From an uncultured Bacteroidaceae bacterium (GTDB lineage Bacteria > Bacteroidota > Bacteroidia > Bacteroidales > Bacteroidaceae): 19,304 nt of DNA. The stretch spans positions 1-19,304 of the forward strand of contig CAKQRW010000052.1 in the NCBI GenBank assembly GCA_934271655.1, read 5' to 3'. The notes under the pieces were generated by a model. It saw only the letters and a program-made list of their open reading frames with translations. It did not search any database and was not told the DNA's origin. The position numbers and the translations under genes were made by a program. Shown piece after piece: positions 6,928-14,601 of the stretch (position 1 is its first letter; each line of letters starts with the position of its first letter).

Positions 6928-7097
6928 ACTTGAAAAAGTCGGAGCACTGTCAATCTGAAAGTTGAGTAGTAAGAGTTAGCCTAAAAAGGGATCTTTAGTG
7001 CTATAAAATTCATGCGGGACAGCTCTTCTTATGCTTTTTAGTTTTAAACTGTAAGCATTTTGAGGCACCTCTCTGTTATGATGTAACTTTTTCAAGT
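6928..7097. mobile_element. Possible 170-bp MITE-like element or insertion-sequence remnant
   Basis: This lies in the 534-base gap between the ATP-grasp gene and the minus-strand glycosidase, which has no gene. The 12-base sequence ACTTGAAAAAGT at 6928-6939 recurs as its exact reverse complement at 7086-7097, enclosing AT-rich DNA with no open frame of note. No clear target-site duplication flanks it. The arms resemble short terminal inverted repeats of a non-autonomous element, but chance or a decayed element is possible. The rest of the gap (6739-6927) shows nothing recognisable. Confidence 0.35.
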
Positions 7098-7131
7098 TGG
7101 CTCACATATAGAATTAAGGTAATAAGTAGAT

Positions 7132-7166
7132 GTTTGAAAGGAAGCGCTTTGAGCTTCCTTTCAAAC
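7132..7166 (-). terminator. Hairpin at the end of the GHL10 gene
   Basis: A 14-base perfect inverted repeat, GTTTGAAAGGAAGC (7132-7145) and GCTTCCTTTCAAAC (7153-7166), with a 7-base loop. It lies 12 bases past the minus-strand stop codon. There is no long T-run, but the stem is strong. Confidence 0.75.
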
Positions 7167-7178
7167 TCAGCCATTGCA

Positions 7179-8813
7179 TCATCTCTTCCGTGAGTGCTTC
7201 ACGTCCCGGTTGATGAGCCGCGGCACGTTGAGGCTGTCGGGGAAGGTGGCGCGTGGAGAAGGCAACTGTGTGGCTTGGCTCTCGTTGCCAAAGCGGTCGA
7301 TGGCCGTCACGGCATAGTAGCTGAGTCGCATGGCGCGCGCATCGAGAGCGTAGGAAGTGGTGCGCAGGTTGGCTCGCAGCAGGTTGGCCGGGTCGGATGT
7401 GTCGACAGGATATGTGTTGGATCCGTACACGTTGTACATGATATATGTGGCGGGCTCGCTGGCAGATGTGCCGGCAGGGCAGGCAGTCCAGCTTGCCACA
7501 CCGTCGCGGTATGAGAGCGACAGCGGTGCAGGAGGCGCTATGGTGTCGCTCTGCCATGTCATGCGTGCCGTGAGGGCAGGATAGGGGAAGAACTCGTCGC
7601 AGGCACAGTCGAGCAGTCCCTTCACGTTGCGTGTGAGGAAGTCGCTGCGGTAGAAGGCCATGCCTCCTATGCCGCATGAGCGCGCGGCGTGCATCTCGGC
7701 GCGCACGTCGTTGAGAGACCAGCGTCCCTCTCGTGGGTCGAGAAAATAGATGCCCAGTCCGGGGATGATGGGGTGTCCCTGCGCCGTCTGCTGCCAGTCG
7801 TACAGGAATGGGTAGAAATGGTTGCCCAGAAAATACATCATGGGAAACAGCATGTCCTGGTAGCCCTGCGATATCCACAGCTTGGGGTCTTGGTAGACAG
7901 CGTCCCTGCCGTTCCATCCTCCTGCGCTGTAGAGGCGCGTGTCGGCATACTTGCCTATAGGAGAGCTGCTCAGCTTGACCCATGGCTTGATGGGCTTGAC
8001 AGCGTCGTGCACGCTGCGCACGATGCGTGTGATGTTGTCCCTGCGCCAGTCGGCTTTGCTCATGTGTGTGGATGTCGAGTACAGGTTGTCGTCGGAAAAG
8101 CGGTAGGTGGCTTCGGGATAGCGTATGTAGTCGAGCGAGATGCCGTCTATGTCGTATCGCTCGGCTATCTCGCGGCAGATGGCGGCTATGTGCTTAGCTG
8201 TCTCGGGGTGTCCTGGCATCATGAACATCTCTCCGCTGGCCGTTTTCTTGACCATGTGCTTGTGGCGCTGGGCGATAGAGGCCTTGCCGTAGGCAGCCTG
8301 CCGCTGCTGTGTGCCGATGGGAATGCAGACTATCCATGCGTGCAGTTCCATGCCCCGCTTGTGGCACTCGTCGATGCAGAAGGCCAGCGGGTCGTAGCCA
8401 GGGTCTTTGCCAGCGTATCCTGTGAGGCTCGTCTCCCATGGCTCTATGGCCGACGGATATATGAGCGAGGCGCGCACGCGTGTCTGCAGTATGACGGTGT
8501 TGATGTTGGCGCGCTGGTACTGGTCGAGTATGGCTGTCAGTTCCTGCTGCTGCTTGAGTCGGCTGGCAGGGTCGGTGGCTTTGGTGCGCGGCCAGTCGAT
8601 GCCGCCGATGGTGGTCAGCCACACGGCACGTGTCTCGCGCAGCGGCTGGCGCGCATGCCATAGAGAGGTGTCGGGAAGTGTGTCTGAAGCGGCTGGCGCA
8701 GCCTGTGGACATGGTGTGTCAGCATGTCTGCTTGTTTGCGGAAAAGAAGCTTGCGTTGCAGCCGTGAGCATGAAAAGTGGCACAAAAAGTCGCCTGATGT
8801 ATGCTTTATTCAT
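7179..8813 (-). CDS. Secreted family-10-like glycoside hydrolase (GHL10, YngK-like)
   Basis: The 544-residue protein has a signal peptide (MNKAYIRRLFVPLFMLTAATQA). Its main domain (about 58-420) matches the GHL10/DUF187 family: RETRAVWLTTIGGIDWP at 59-75, NINTVILQTRVRASLIYPS, ELHAWIVC, DGISLDYIRYPE at 223-234, and LFPMMYFLGNHFYPF at 322-336. A fibronectin-III-like domain follows (about 430-525, ending YAVTAIDRFGNES). These proteins have a TIM-barrel fold and are thought to act on cell-wall or other polysaccharides. The substrate here is unknown. It probably works in the periplasm or at the surface. It is transcribed divergently from cstA from a promoter 13-28 bases before its ATG. Length is ordinary for the Bacteroidetes form. 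Confidence 0.88.
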   Translation of the reverse strand: MNKAYIRRLFVPLFMLTAATQASFPQTSRHADTPCPQAAPAASDTLPDTSLWHARQPLRETRAVWLTTIGGIDWPRTKATDPASRLKQQQELTAILDQYQRANINTVILQTRVRASLIYPSAIEPWETSLTGYAGKDPGYDPLAFCIDECHKRGMELHAWIVCIPIGTQQRQAAYGKASIAQRHKHMVKKTASGEMFMMPGHPETAKHIAAICREIAERYDIDGISLDYIRYPEATYRFSDDNLYSTSTHMSKADWRRDNITRIVRSVHDAVKPIKPWVKLSSSPIGKYADTRLYSAGGWNGRDAVYQDPKLWISQGYQDMLFPMMYFLGNHFYPFLYDWQQTAQGHPIIPGLGIYFLDPREGRWSLNDVRAEMHAARSCGIGGMAFYRSDFLTRNVKGLLDCACDEFFPYPALTARMTWQSDTIAPPAPLSLSYRDGVASWTACPAGTSASEPATYIMYNVYGSNTYPVDTSDPANLLRANLRTTSYALDARAMRLSYYAVTAIDRFGNESQATQLPSPRATFPDSLNVPRLINRDVKHSRKR

Positions 8814-8829
8814 TATTTACGTTAATTTT

Positions 8830-8861
8830 TTTGCAAAGGTACAGATTATTCCTTACTTTTG
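8830..8861 (+). promoter_or_regulatory. Promoter of cstA
   Basis: TTTG (8830-8833), then 20 bases, then TACTTTTG (8854-8861) matches both Bacteroidetes promoter elements with ideal spacing. Transcription would start near 8868, about 22 bases before the ATG at 8890. Confidence 0.8.
8834..8841 (-). promoter_or_regulatory. -7 promoter box of the GHL10 gene
   Basis: On the minus strand TACCTTTG fits TAnnTTTG exactly, 20 bases before the ATG at 8813. No good -33 TTTG is found at the usual distance. It touches the -33 element of the divergent cstA promoter. Confidence 0.6.
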
Positions 8862-8889
8862 TAGCATATTTTACATATTTAGTGAGGAA

Positions 8890-10395
8890 ATGATTACTTT
8901 TATCTGTTCGATGTTGCTCCTGGTGCTTGGGTATGTGCTGTATGGAGCATTTGTTGAGAGGGTGTTTGGGGCAGATCCCAAAAGGGAGGCTCCTTGCTAT
9001 GCCCAAAGAGATGGTGTTGACTACATTCCTATGCCAACATGGAAGGTATATTTGATACAGTTCCTGAACATAGCGGGCACAGGCCCCATCTTTGGAGCCA
9101 TCCAGGGCATGCTGTTTGGTCCTGCGGCCTATCTGTGGATAGTCTTGGGATGCATCTTTGGCGGAGCGGTGCACGACTACATGTCGGGCATGATCAGCAT
9201 GAGGATGAAGGGTGCCAGCCTGCCAGAGATAGTGGGCTCGGAGCTTGGCGGCACGTGCCGTCTGGTACTGCGCGTGGCAGCTATGGTGCTGATGGTGCTT
9301 GTGGGAGCCGTGTTTGCCACTACACCAGCCGACATCCTTGACAGCATGACCCCCGATGAGGGCTTTTTCGGCACAAAGTTCTTCTGGGTGTCGATTATAT
9401 TCGTGTATTACATCCTTGCCACTCTCTTGCCTGTGGACAAGCTGATAGGCAAGTTGTATCCTATTTTCGGTGCAGCCCTGCTGATCATGGCTGGCGGACT
9501 GTTTGTGGGCATCTTCACCCACAATGGTGGCATGCCAGAGATAAGCGAGGCATTCTGCAACCATCATCCGTCGAGCACTATGCCTATATTCCCTGGCCTG
9601 TGCATCACGATAGCCTGCGGAGCTGTGAGCGGATTCCACGCCACCCAGAGCCCTATGATGGCCAGGTGCATGAAGAATGAGAAGTATGGCCGTCCGGTGT
9701 TCTACGGAGCCATGATAACAGAGGGCATTGTGGCCTTGATATGGGCTGCCGCCTCGATAAAGTTTGCCGACAGCCTGAACGTGGCCGGAGACACACCATA
9801 CGAGAAGTTGCTCGCAGCCATGACCAATCCTGAGACGGGCAAGGCCTCTCCTGCCATTCTGGTGAATGCCATCAGCAACAGCTGGATGGGAACCGTAGGC
9901 GGTGTGCTGGCCCTGCTGGGAGTGGTGGCAGCTCCAATCACCAGCGGCGACACGGCATTCAGGTCGGCCAGGCTCATAGCCGCCGACTTCATGAAGTACA
10001 AGCAGGACAAGCTCTATAAGAGAGTGGCTCTCTCGCTGCCTATCTTTGTGGTGAGCGCCGTGCTCATGTTTGTCAAGTTTGACGTGCTGTGGAGATATTT
10101 CGCGTGGTTCAACCAGACGCTGTCAGTATTCACCCTGTGGGCTGTGACACATTGGCTTGCCATGAGAAGCGTGAAGACAGGCGAGAAGAAACTGGCTTGC
10201 GTGATGTCGCTTGTGCCGGCTGTGTGGATGACGATGGTGTGCACCACATACATCTTCATAGCTCCGGAGGGCTTCCAGTTCAATCATGCGCTGTCCTACG
10301 GATTGGGCCTGTTTGTGAGCCTCGGCCTGCTGGTGCTGTTCTGCTGCTGGTATGGACGGATGCTGGATGGCTCCAAGGCTCATGTGCGCGAGTAG
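8890..10395 (+). CDS. cstA: Carbon starvation protein A family transporter
   Basis: The 501-residue membrane protein has about a dozen hydrophobic segments. It carries the CstA signatures NIAGTGPIFGAIQG (from residue 60), FGGAVHDYMSGM, SGFHATQSPMMARCM (from 247) and PITSGDTAFRSARLIAAD (from 349). CstA proteins import peptides or pyruvate when carbon is scarce. This short form lacks the long C-terminal part of the E. coli protein, as is usual in Bacteroidetes. The start at ATG 8890 is set by the promoter at 8830-8861. The frame stays open far upstream, but that part overlaps the divergent gene and cannot be translated from this promoter. A 59-residue membrane protein follows on the same strand. 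Confidence 0.93.
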   Translation: MITFICSMLLLVLGYVLYGAFVERVFGADPKREAPCYAQRDGVDYIPMPTWKVYLIQFLNIAGTGPIFGAIQGMLFGPAAYLWIVLGCIFGGAVHDYMSGMISMRMKGASLPEIVGSELGGTCRLVLRVAAMVLMVLVGAVFATTPADILDSMTPDEGFFGTKFFWVSIIFVYYILATLLPVDKLIGKLYPIFGAALLIMAGGLFVGIFTHNGGMPEISEAFCNHHPSSTMPIFPGLCITIACGAVSGFHATQSPMMARCMKNEKYGRPVFYGAMITEGIVALIWAAASIKFADSLNVAGDTPYEKLLAAMTNPETGKASPAILVNAISNSWMGTVGGVLALLGVVAAPITSGDTAFRSARLIAADFMKYKQDKLYKRVALSLPIFVVSAVLMFVKFDVLWRYFAWFNQTLSVFTLWAVTHWLAMRSVKTGEKKLACVMSLVPAVWMTMVCTTYIFIAPEGFQFNHALSYGLGLFVSLGLLVLFCCWYGRMLDGSKAHVRE

Positions 10396-10608
10396 GCGCA
10401 TGAGAAATCATACTCTGGCATTTGATCAGGGCAATCCGTCAGCCAAGCACATGTCGGGCTTCTGGCTGTGCCGAGTGCCAGGTATGCACACATCAAGATT
10501 ATTAACAATAACAGCAGCGGGAGCTTGCCAAATGCAACATGCCTGTCATGGAAGAGGTCATGTGTATGTGCAGAGCGCCTGCTTGCGAGAAAACACATAT
10601 CAATAGGC

Positions 10609-10788
10609 ATGAAAAGATATCAATGGCAGCCCGTGGCCTTCTTCTTGGCTGGACTGGGCTTTTACATATACAACGGTCTGACATGGAACGGATGGATGAT
10701 GTATCTGCCGCACATCATAGGCTATGCTGCTATATGCGGTGCCTTGGCTTGGGCTTTGTATAGGAAAGAGCAGTACAAGAAGCGATAA
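10609..10788 (+). CDS. Small two-helix membrane protein, unknown function
   Basis: From ATG 10609 the product is 59 residues: a short basic start (MKRYQW), a hydrophobic helix (about 8-24), a second helix (about 33-51) and a basic tail (YRKEQYKKR). The frame is open further upstream to 10468, but the added residues are cysteine- and asparagine-rich and unlike a real protein. It follows cstA by 213 bases with no clear terminator or promoter between, so it may share its transcript. I do not recognise the family. Its position and size suggest an accessory inner-membrane peptide, but nothing shows its role. Confidence 0.6.
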   Translation: MKRYQWQPVAFFLAGLGFYIYNGLTWNGWMMYLPHIIGYAAICGALAWALYRKEQYKKR

Positions 10789-10944
10789 GAGATAGATGAA
10801 GGATATTTAGTTTAAACACCAGGCGACTGCTGTGTGTGTGGCAGCAAAAAAGGCTTCTTGCGGCAGGCTGAGGATGAATGGTCTTGCCGCGACGGCTGAT
10901 GTGAGACTCCTCGCATGGTGGTGGCCTAAAAAAACATTAGTGTA

Positions 10945-11427
10945 ATGAAGAAGATATTTCTCACCGTTCTGTTGGTAGTGGCAGGAGTTTCTGGCATGAA
11001 GGCCCAGTTTGAGCAGGGCAAGTGGTATGTGGGGGCAACGACTAATGCCGCCGGCTTGTCTTACAGCAAGGAAAGCAAGTTCAGCCTCAACCTTGGCGTG
11101 AACGCCGGCTACATGTTTGAGGAGGCTTGGATGGCTATTGGCGAGGCTGGGCTCGACTACCGCAACTCGGACATGCAGCAGCTGTATGTCGGGGCCAAGT
11201 GCAGGTATCTCATTGAGCAGAACGGACTCTTCCTGCAGCTCGGAACGAAATATGTGCATGGAGCGCCCAACTTCAATGACGTGCAGATCACGCCAGAGGT
11301 GGGATATTGCTATTTCCTTAACGGGCATCTGACGCTGGAGCCTTCGGTATATTACGACGTGTCTCTGTCTGACTTCTCAGACAAGAGCCGCTTTGGCGTT
11401 AAGGTTGGTCTCGGATGGCTCTTCTGA
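10945..11427 (+). CDS. Small outer-membrane beta-barrel protein
   Basis: The 160-residue protein has a signal peptide (MKKIFLTVLLVVAGVSGMKA, cleaved before Gln21). It then shows a run of alternating polar and hydrophobic strands, starting GKWYVGATTNAAGLSYS and ending FGVKVGLGWLF. The terminal phenylalanine fits the barrel-assembly signal of outer-membrane proteins. About 140 mature residues suit an eight-stranded barrel. Its WYVG start resembles the barrel at 4489 but it has no OmpA domain. The 156 bases before it contain no clear Bacteroidetes promoter. The function is unknown; many such proteins are structural or adhesion-related. Confidence 0.78.
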   Translation: MKKIFLTVLLVVAGVSGMKAQFEQGKWYVGATTNAAGLSYSKESKFSLNLGVNAGYMFEEAWMAIGEAGLDYRNSDMQQLYVGAKCRYLIEQNGLFLQLGTKYVHGAPNFNDVQITPEVGYCYFLNGHLTLEPSVYYDVSLSDFSDKSRFGVKVGLGWLF

Positions 11428-11480
11428 GGCACAAGGTCAACGGGGCGCATAGAGCGTATGGCATCATGGAAGCTGCCGCC

Positions 11481-11513
11481 AGGCGCAGGTATCACTCAGC
11501 ATAAGGCGCAGGT
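11481..11513. repeat. 10-bp direct repeat, 23-base period
   Basis: AGGCGCAGGT occurs at 11481-11490 and again at 11504-11513 in the gap between the barrel gene and nadC. It could be a two-copy remnant of a tandem repeat or chance. The rest of this 278-base gap shows no gene. Confidence 0.4.
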
Positions 11514-11705
11514 TTCAGAAGCTGATTATTAGTTATCATTTTTCAGGCAGACGCACAAGAATCAGTTTGGAATATTTGGAACAATAGCGTGACATTGACA
11601 TATATGATAATGGACAACGGGATATTGAACGGCATTCACGTGCCACAAATATGATAAATGGGGTATATGGGCATCTGTGTAAAACAAAAAAAACAAAAAC
11701 ACATT

Positions 11706-12581
11706 ATGTTATCAGTAGAAGAATTGAACGACAAACTTATTGACCTCGCTTTTTCGGAAGATATAGGCGACGGTGACCACACCACACTTTGTTGCATACC
11801 AGCTGATGCGTATGGCGAGAGCAAGCTCCTCATCAAGGAGGAGGGCATATTTGCCGGAGTGGAGATAGCCAAACAGGTGTTTCACCGTTTCGACCCCACA
11901 ATGGAGGTGGAGGTGTATATAGAGGATGGAGCGCATGTGAAGCCAGGCGACATAGTCATGTCGGTGAAGGGCAAGGAGCAGTCGCTGTTGCAGACGGAGC
12001 GCCTCATGCTGAACATCCTGCAGCGCATGAGCGGCATAGCCACAATGACGCACAAGTATCAGCAGGCTCTGGTGGATGCAGGCACCAAGACACGTGTGCT
12101 GGACACACGCAAGACCACTCCTGGCATGCGCATGCTGGAGAAAGAGGCTGTGAAGATAGGCGGAGGCATGAACCACCGCATCGGACTCTTTGACATGATT
12201 CTGCTGAAGGATAACCACATCGATTTCTGCGGCGGAGTGCACAATGCCATATCAAGGGCCAAGCAGTATTGCAAGGACCACGGCAAGGACCTGAAGATAG
12301 AGTGTGAGGTGCGCAACTGGAAAGAGCTCGAAGAGGCTCTGGCAGAGGGATGTGACAGGATAATGTTTGACAACTTCACTCCAGAGGACACAGCCAAGGC
12401 TGTTAAGCTCGTGGACGGCAGGGCTGAGACGGAGTCTTCTGGCGGAATAACATTCGACACTATGATTCCTTATGCCAAGGCAGGAGTTGACTTCATCTCT
12501 TTCGGCGCCCTGACCCACTCGGTGAAGGGCCTCGACATGTCGTTCAAGGCGGCGGGTTCGGACAAGCTTGTGATAAAATAG
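11706..12581 (+). CDS. nadC: Nicotinate-nucleotide pyrophosphorylase (quinolinate phosphoribosyltransferase)
   Basis: The 291-residue cytoplasmic enzyme converts quinolinate and PRPP to nicotinate mononucleotide, CO2 and pyrophosphate in de novo NAD synthesis. Family landmarks are EDIGDGDHTT near the N-terminus, ERLMLNILQRMSGIAT, DTRKTTPGMR at 133-142 (Arg135, Lys136, Arg142), AVKIGGGMNHRIGLFDMILLKDNH at 148-171 (given here only as a landmark span; key residues Lys150, His157, Arg158, Lys168), IECEVRN, MFDNFTPE and SSGGI. The start ATG 11706 fits the family's N-terminus; an upstream in-frame ATG at 11658 would add a lysine-rich stretch not seen in the family. nadA and nadB are not in the window. 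A secreted peptidase gene follows after 70 bases. Confidence 0.96.
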   Translation: MLSVEELNDKLIDLAFSEDIGDGDHTTLCCIPADAYGESKLLIKEEGIFAGVEIAKQVFHRFDPTMEVEVYIEDGAHVKPGDIVMSVKGKEQSLLQTERLMLNILQRMSGIATMTHKYQQALVDAGTKTRVLDTRKTTPGMRMLEKEAVKIGGGMNHRIGLFDMILLKDNHIDFCGGVHNAISRAKQYCKDHGKDLKIECEVRNWKELEEALAEGCDRIMFDNFTPEDTAKAVKLVDGRAETESSGGITFDTMIPYAKAGVDFISFGALTHSVKGLDMSFKAAGSDKLVIK

Positions 12582-12651
12582 AAAAGACAGGGGTTCCTCG
12601 GCGTTTGCTGCATTGCCATGCACCTGCCAGGGAACAAAGTGAAGAAAGTAT

Positions 12652-14292
12652 ATGAGAAAACTTCTGTTATCGGTGATGGCGCTTGTATCGGCAAGCGCCT
12701 TTGCTTGCACCAATATAATAGTGGGCAAGGCGGCGTCTGCCGACGGCTCGGTGTTTGTGAGTTACAATGCCGACTCTTATGGCATGTATGGCAACATATA
12801 CAGCCATAAGGGGGGCACGCACCAGCCAGGCGAGATGCGTGAGATATATGACTGGGACACTAATGCCTATCATGGAAAGATAAGGCAGGCCTTGCGCACA
12901 TATAATGTGGTGGGCCAGATGAATGAGAACCAGGTGTCTGTCACAGAGACCACCTTCGGAGGAAGGGAAGAGCTGTGGGAGACAGAGGGCATCATGGACT
13001 ATGGCTCGCTCATCTATGTGGCTCTGGAGCGTGCCACATCGGCACGGGATGCCATCCGCATCATGACATCGCTCGTGGATGAGTATGGCTATTGCTCTGA
13101 GGGCGAAACATTCTCTATATGTGACAAGAACGAGGCATGGATCATGGAGATGGTCGGCAAGGGCAAGGGACAGAAAGGAGCCGTGTGGGCAGCTGTGCGC
13201 ATACCAGACGACTGCGTGTCGGCGCATGCCAACCAGAGCCGCATCACCCGTCTGAGCCAGTATGACAAGAAGAGCTTGATGTGCTCGAAGGATGTGATCA
13301 AGTTTGCCAGAGAGAAAGGCTATTTCTCTGGCAAGGATGCAGACTTCTCTTTCCGTGACGCTTATGCCCCAAACAATTTTGATGCCGTGAGATATTGCGA
13401 GACTCGTGTGTGGAGCATCTTCAACAGGATGTGCGACGGCATGGACAAGTATGTGGACTATGCTGCGGGCAAGGACATGAAGGGCGAGATGCCTCTTTAT
13501 ATGAAGCCTAATCACAAGGTCACGCTGCATGATGTGATGAATGGCATGAGAGACCATTATGAGGGCACGCCTTTCGATATCAGGAACGAGCTCGGAGCCG
13601 GACCTTACAACATGCCTTACCGTCCCACTCCGCTGTCGTGGAAGAGCGACGGCGCGGAATATTTCAATGAGCGCCCCGTGAGCACACAGCAGACAGGCTT
13701 CTGCTTTGTGGGACAGATGAGGAGCAGCATGCCTGATGCCATAGGAGGCATTGCGTGGGTCACTAATGATGACCCCAACATGGCTCCGTTCGTGCCGCTG
13801 TATTGCTCTATGTCGGAGGTGCCAGAGTGCTTCCGGAAGATAAAGGGCGTGCAGGACGATGTCACCTTCTCATGGAAGTCGGCCTTCTGGCTGCAGAATA
13901 CCGTGAGCAATATGGTCTACCCTTACTACGACAAGATGTTTCCTGACCTGAAGCATTACCGCGACAAACTGGATGAGGCTTTTGAGTCGCGGACGGCTGT
14001 GTGGGAGAAGACCATAACAGGCACTAATGGCAATATGTCTGAATACACCACCAACTACAGCAAGGAATGTGCGGAGCAGATGATGCAGCAATGGAACGAG
14101 CTGTTCAAGTTCTTGGTGGTAAGGCATAATGACATGGCTGTGAAGAAGGTCAACGGCATGGACACACCTTTGGAGGAGCGCTTCTCTAAGACAAAGGATG
14201 GTCTGGCTGACTCGCCTGACAGACCGGGATATCCTGAGGCTTACAGAAAGAGAATCGTGGAGAGCGAGGGTGAGAGATACAAGATTAAGTGA
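12652..14292 (+). CDS. Secreted C69-family peptidase (dipeptidase-like)
   Basis: The 546-residue protein has a signal peptide (MRKLLLSVMALVSASAFA) directly followed by Cys19 in ACTNIIVGKAASADGS. C69 peptidases use an N-terminal cysteine exposed by processing as the nucleophile, and the CTNIIVGK context is typical of them. Further family segments are NADSYGM, QVSVTETTFGGREEL, YGSLIYVALERATSARDAI, GETFSICDKNEAWIMEMVG and VSAHANQSRI. Length is normal for secreted Bacteroidetes members. It probably cleaves dipeptides or short peptides in the periplasm. A lipoprotein reading of AFAC is possible but less likely, because the cysteine is needed for catalysis. It lies 70 bases after nadC without a visible promoter, and a strong terminator follows. 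Confidence 0.9.
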   Translation: MRKLLLSVMALVSASAFACTNIIVGKAASADGSVFVSYNADSYGMYGNIYSHKGGTHQPGEMREIYDWDTNAYHGKIRQALRTYNVVGQMNENQVSVTETTFGGREELWETEGIMDYGSLIYVALERATSARDAIRIMTSLVDEYGYCSEGETFSICDKNEAWIMEMVGKGKGQKGAVWAAVRIPDDCVSAHANQSRITRLSQYDKKSLMCSKDVIKFAREKGYFSGKDADFSFRDAYAPNNFDAVRYCETRVWSIFNRMCDGMDKYVDYAAGKDMKGEMPLYMKPNHKVTLHDVMNGMRDHYEGTPFDIRNELGAGPYNMPYRPTPLSWKSDGAEYFNERPVSTQQTGFCFVGQMRSSMPDAIGGIAWVTNDDPNMAPFVPLYCSMSEVPECFRKIKGVQDDVTFSWKSAFWLQNTVSNMVYPYYDKMFPDLKHYRDKLDEAFESRTAVWEKTITGTNGNMSEYTTNYSKECAEQMMQQWNELFKFLVVRHNDMAVKKVNGMDTPLEERFSKTKDGLADSPDRPGYPEAYRKRIVESEGERYKIK

Positions 14293-14321
14293 ATGACACA
14301 AGCTTAAATGAAAGACATGCA

Positions 14322-14366
14322 AGAGAGGTCTTGGACAAAGAAGATGATGCCCAAGACCTCTCTTTC
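14322..14366 (+). terminator. Rho-independent terminator after the C69 peptidase gene
   Basis: AGAGAGGTCTTGG (14322-14334) pairs perfectly with CCAAGACCTCTCT (14351-14363), followed by TTTC. It begins 30 bases after the stop codon. Confidence 0.88.
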
Positions 14367-14424
14367 TGTATGTGATTTTCTTGGATGTGATTCTTTTTTT
14401 GACTGGTTGCAACGAATTTTTTCG

Positions 14425-14432
14425 TACCTTTG
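14425..14432 (+). promoter_or_regulatory. -7 promoter box of the GH2 gene
   Basis: TACCTTTG matches the Bacteroidetes -7 consensus. Candidate -33 elements (TTTG ending at 14401, TTG ending at 14409) are at non-ideal distances. The resulting leader would be about 130-165 bases and contains the duplicated segment at 14492-14591. Confidence 0.6.
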
Positions 14433-14491
14433 CCGCTAAAAACAAAAATAGAAGGTTGTGATAGGCTTGAAACTATCAGCACATCATCATA

Positions 14492-14591
14492 TGTGAGACC
14501 TTATGAGAAAACAATTAAACTAATTGGCATCACTAATGAAAAGTATCTCATAAAAGGTGTGAGACCTTATGGAAAAAACAATTAAACTAAT
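14492..14591 (+). repeat. Duplicated start-region leader with mini-ORF
   Basis: Two nearly identical copies of about 33 bases lie at 14492-14524 and 14558-14591, sharing TGTGAGACCTTATG and ACAATTAAACTAAT. In the first copy the ATG opens a six-codon frame (MRKQLN, then TAA at 14522). In the second, a one-base difference in length puts its ATG (14569) in frame with the GH2 gene. CATAA-AA-GGT (14549-14558) can pair with ACCTTATG (14564-14571), which would hide that second ATG in a hairpin. Confidence 0.8.
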
Positions 14592-14601
14592 ATACTTGCT
14601 T

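Noticed and set aside
8407..8889. Long N-terminal extension of the cstA frame
   Set aside because: It lies opposite the GHL10 coding sequence, precedes the cstA promoter and does not resemble CstA.
10468..10608. N-terminal extension of the small membrane protein
   Set aside because: The added residues look non-coding, and the ATG at 10609 gives a clean two-helix protein.
10858..10912. Weak inverted repeat GCGGCA/TGCCGC before the small barrel gene
   Set aside because: The stem is only six bases, the loop is long and there is no T-run, so it supports neither a terminator nor a riboswitch.
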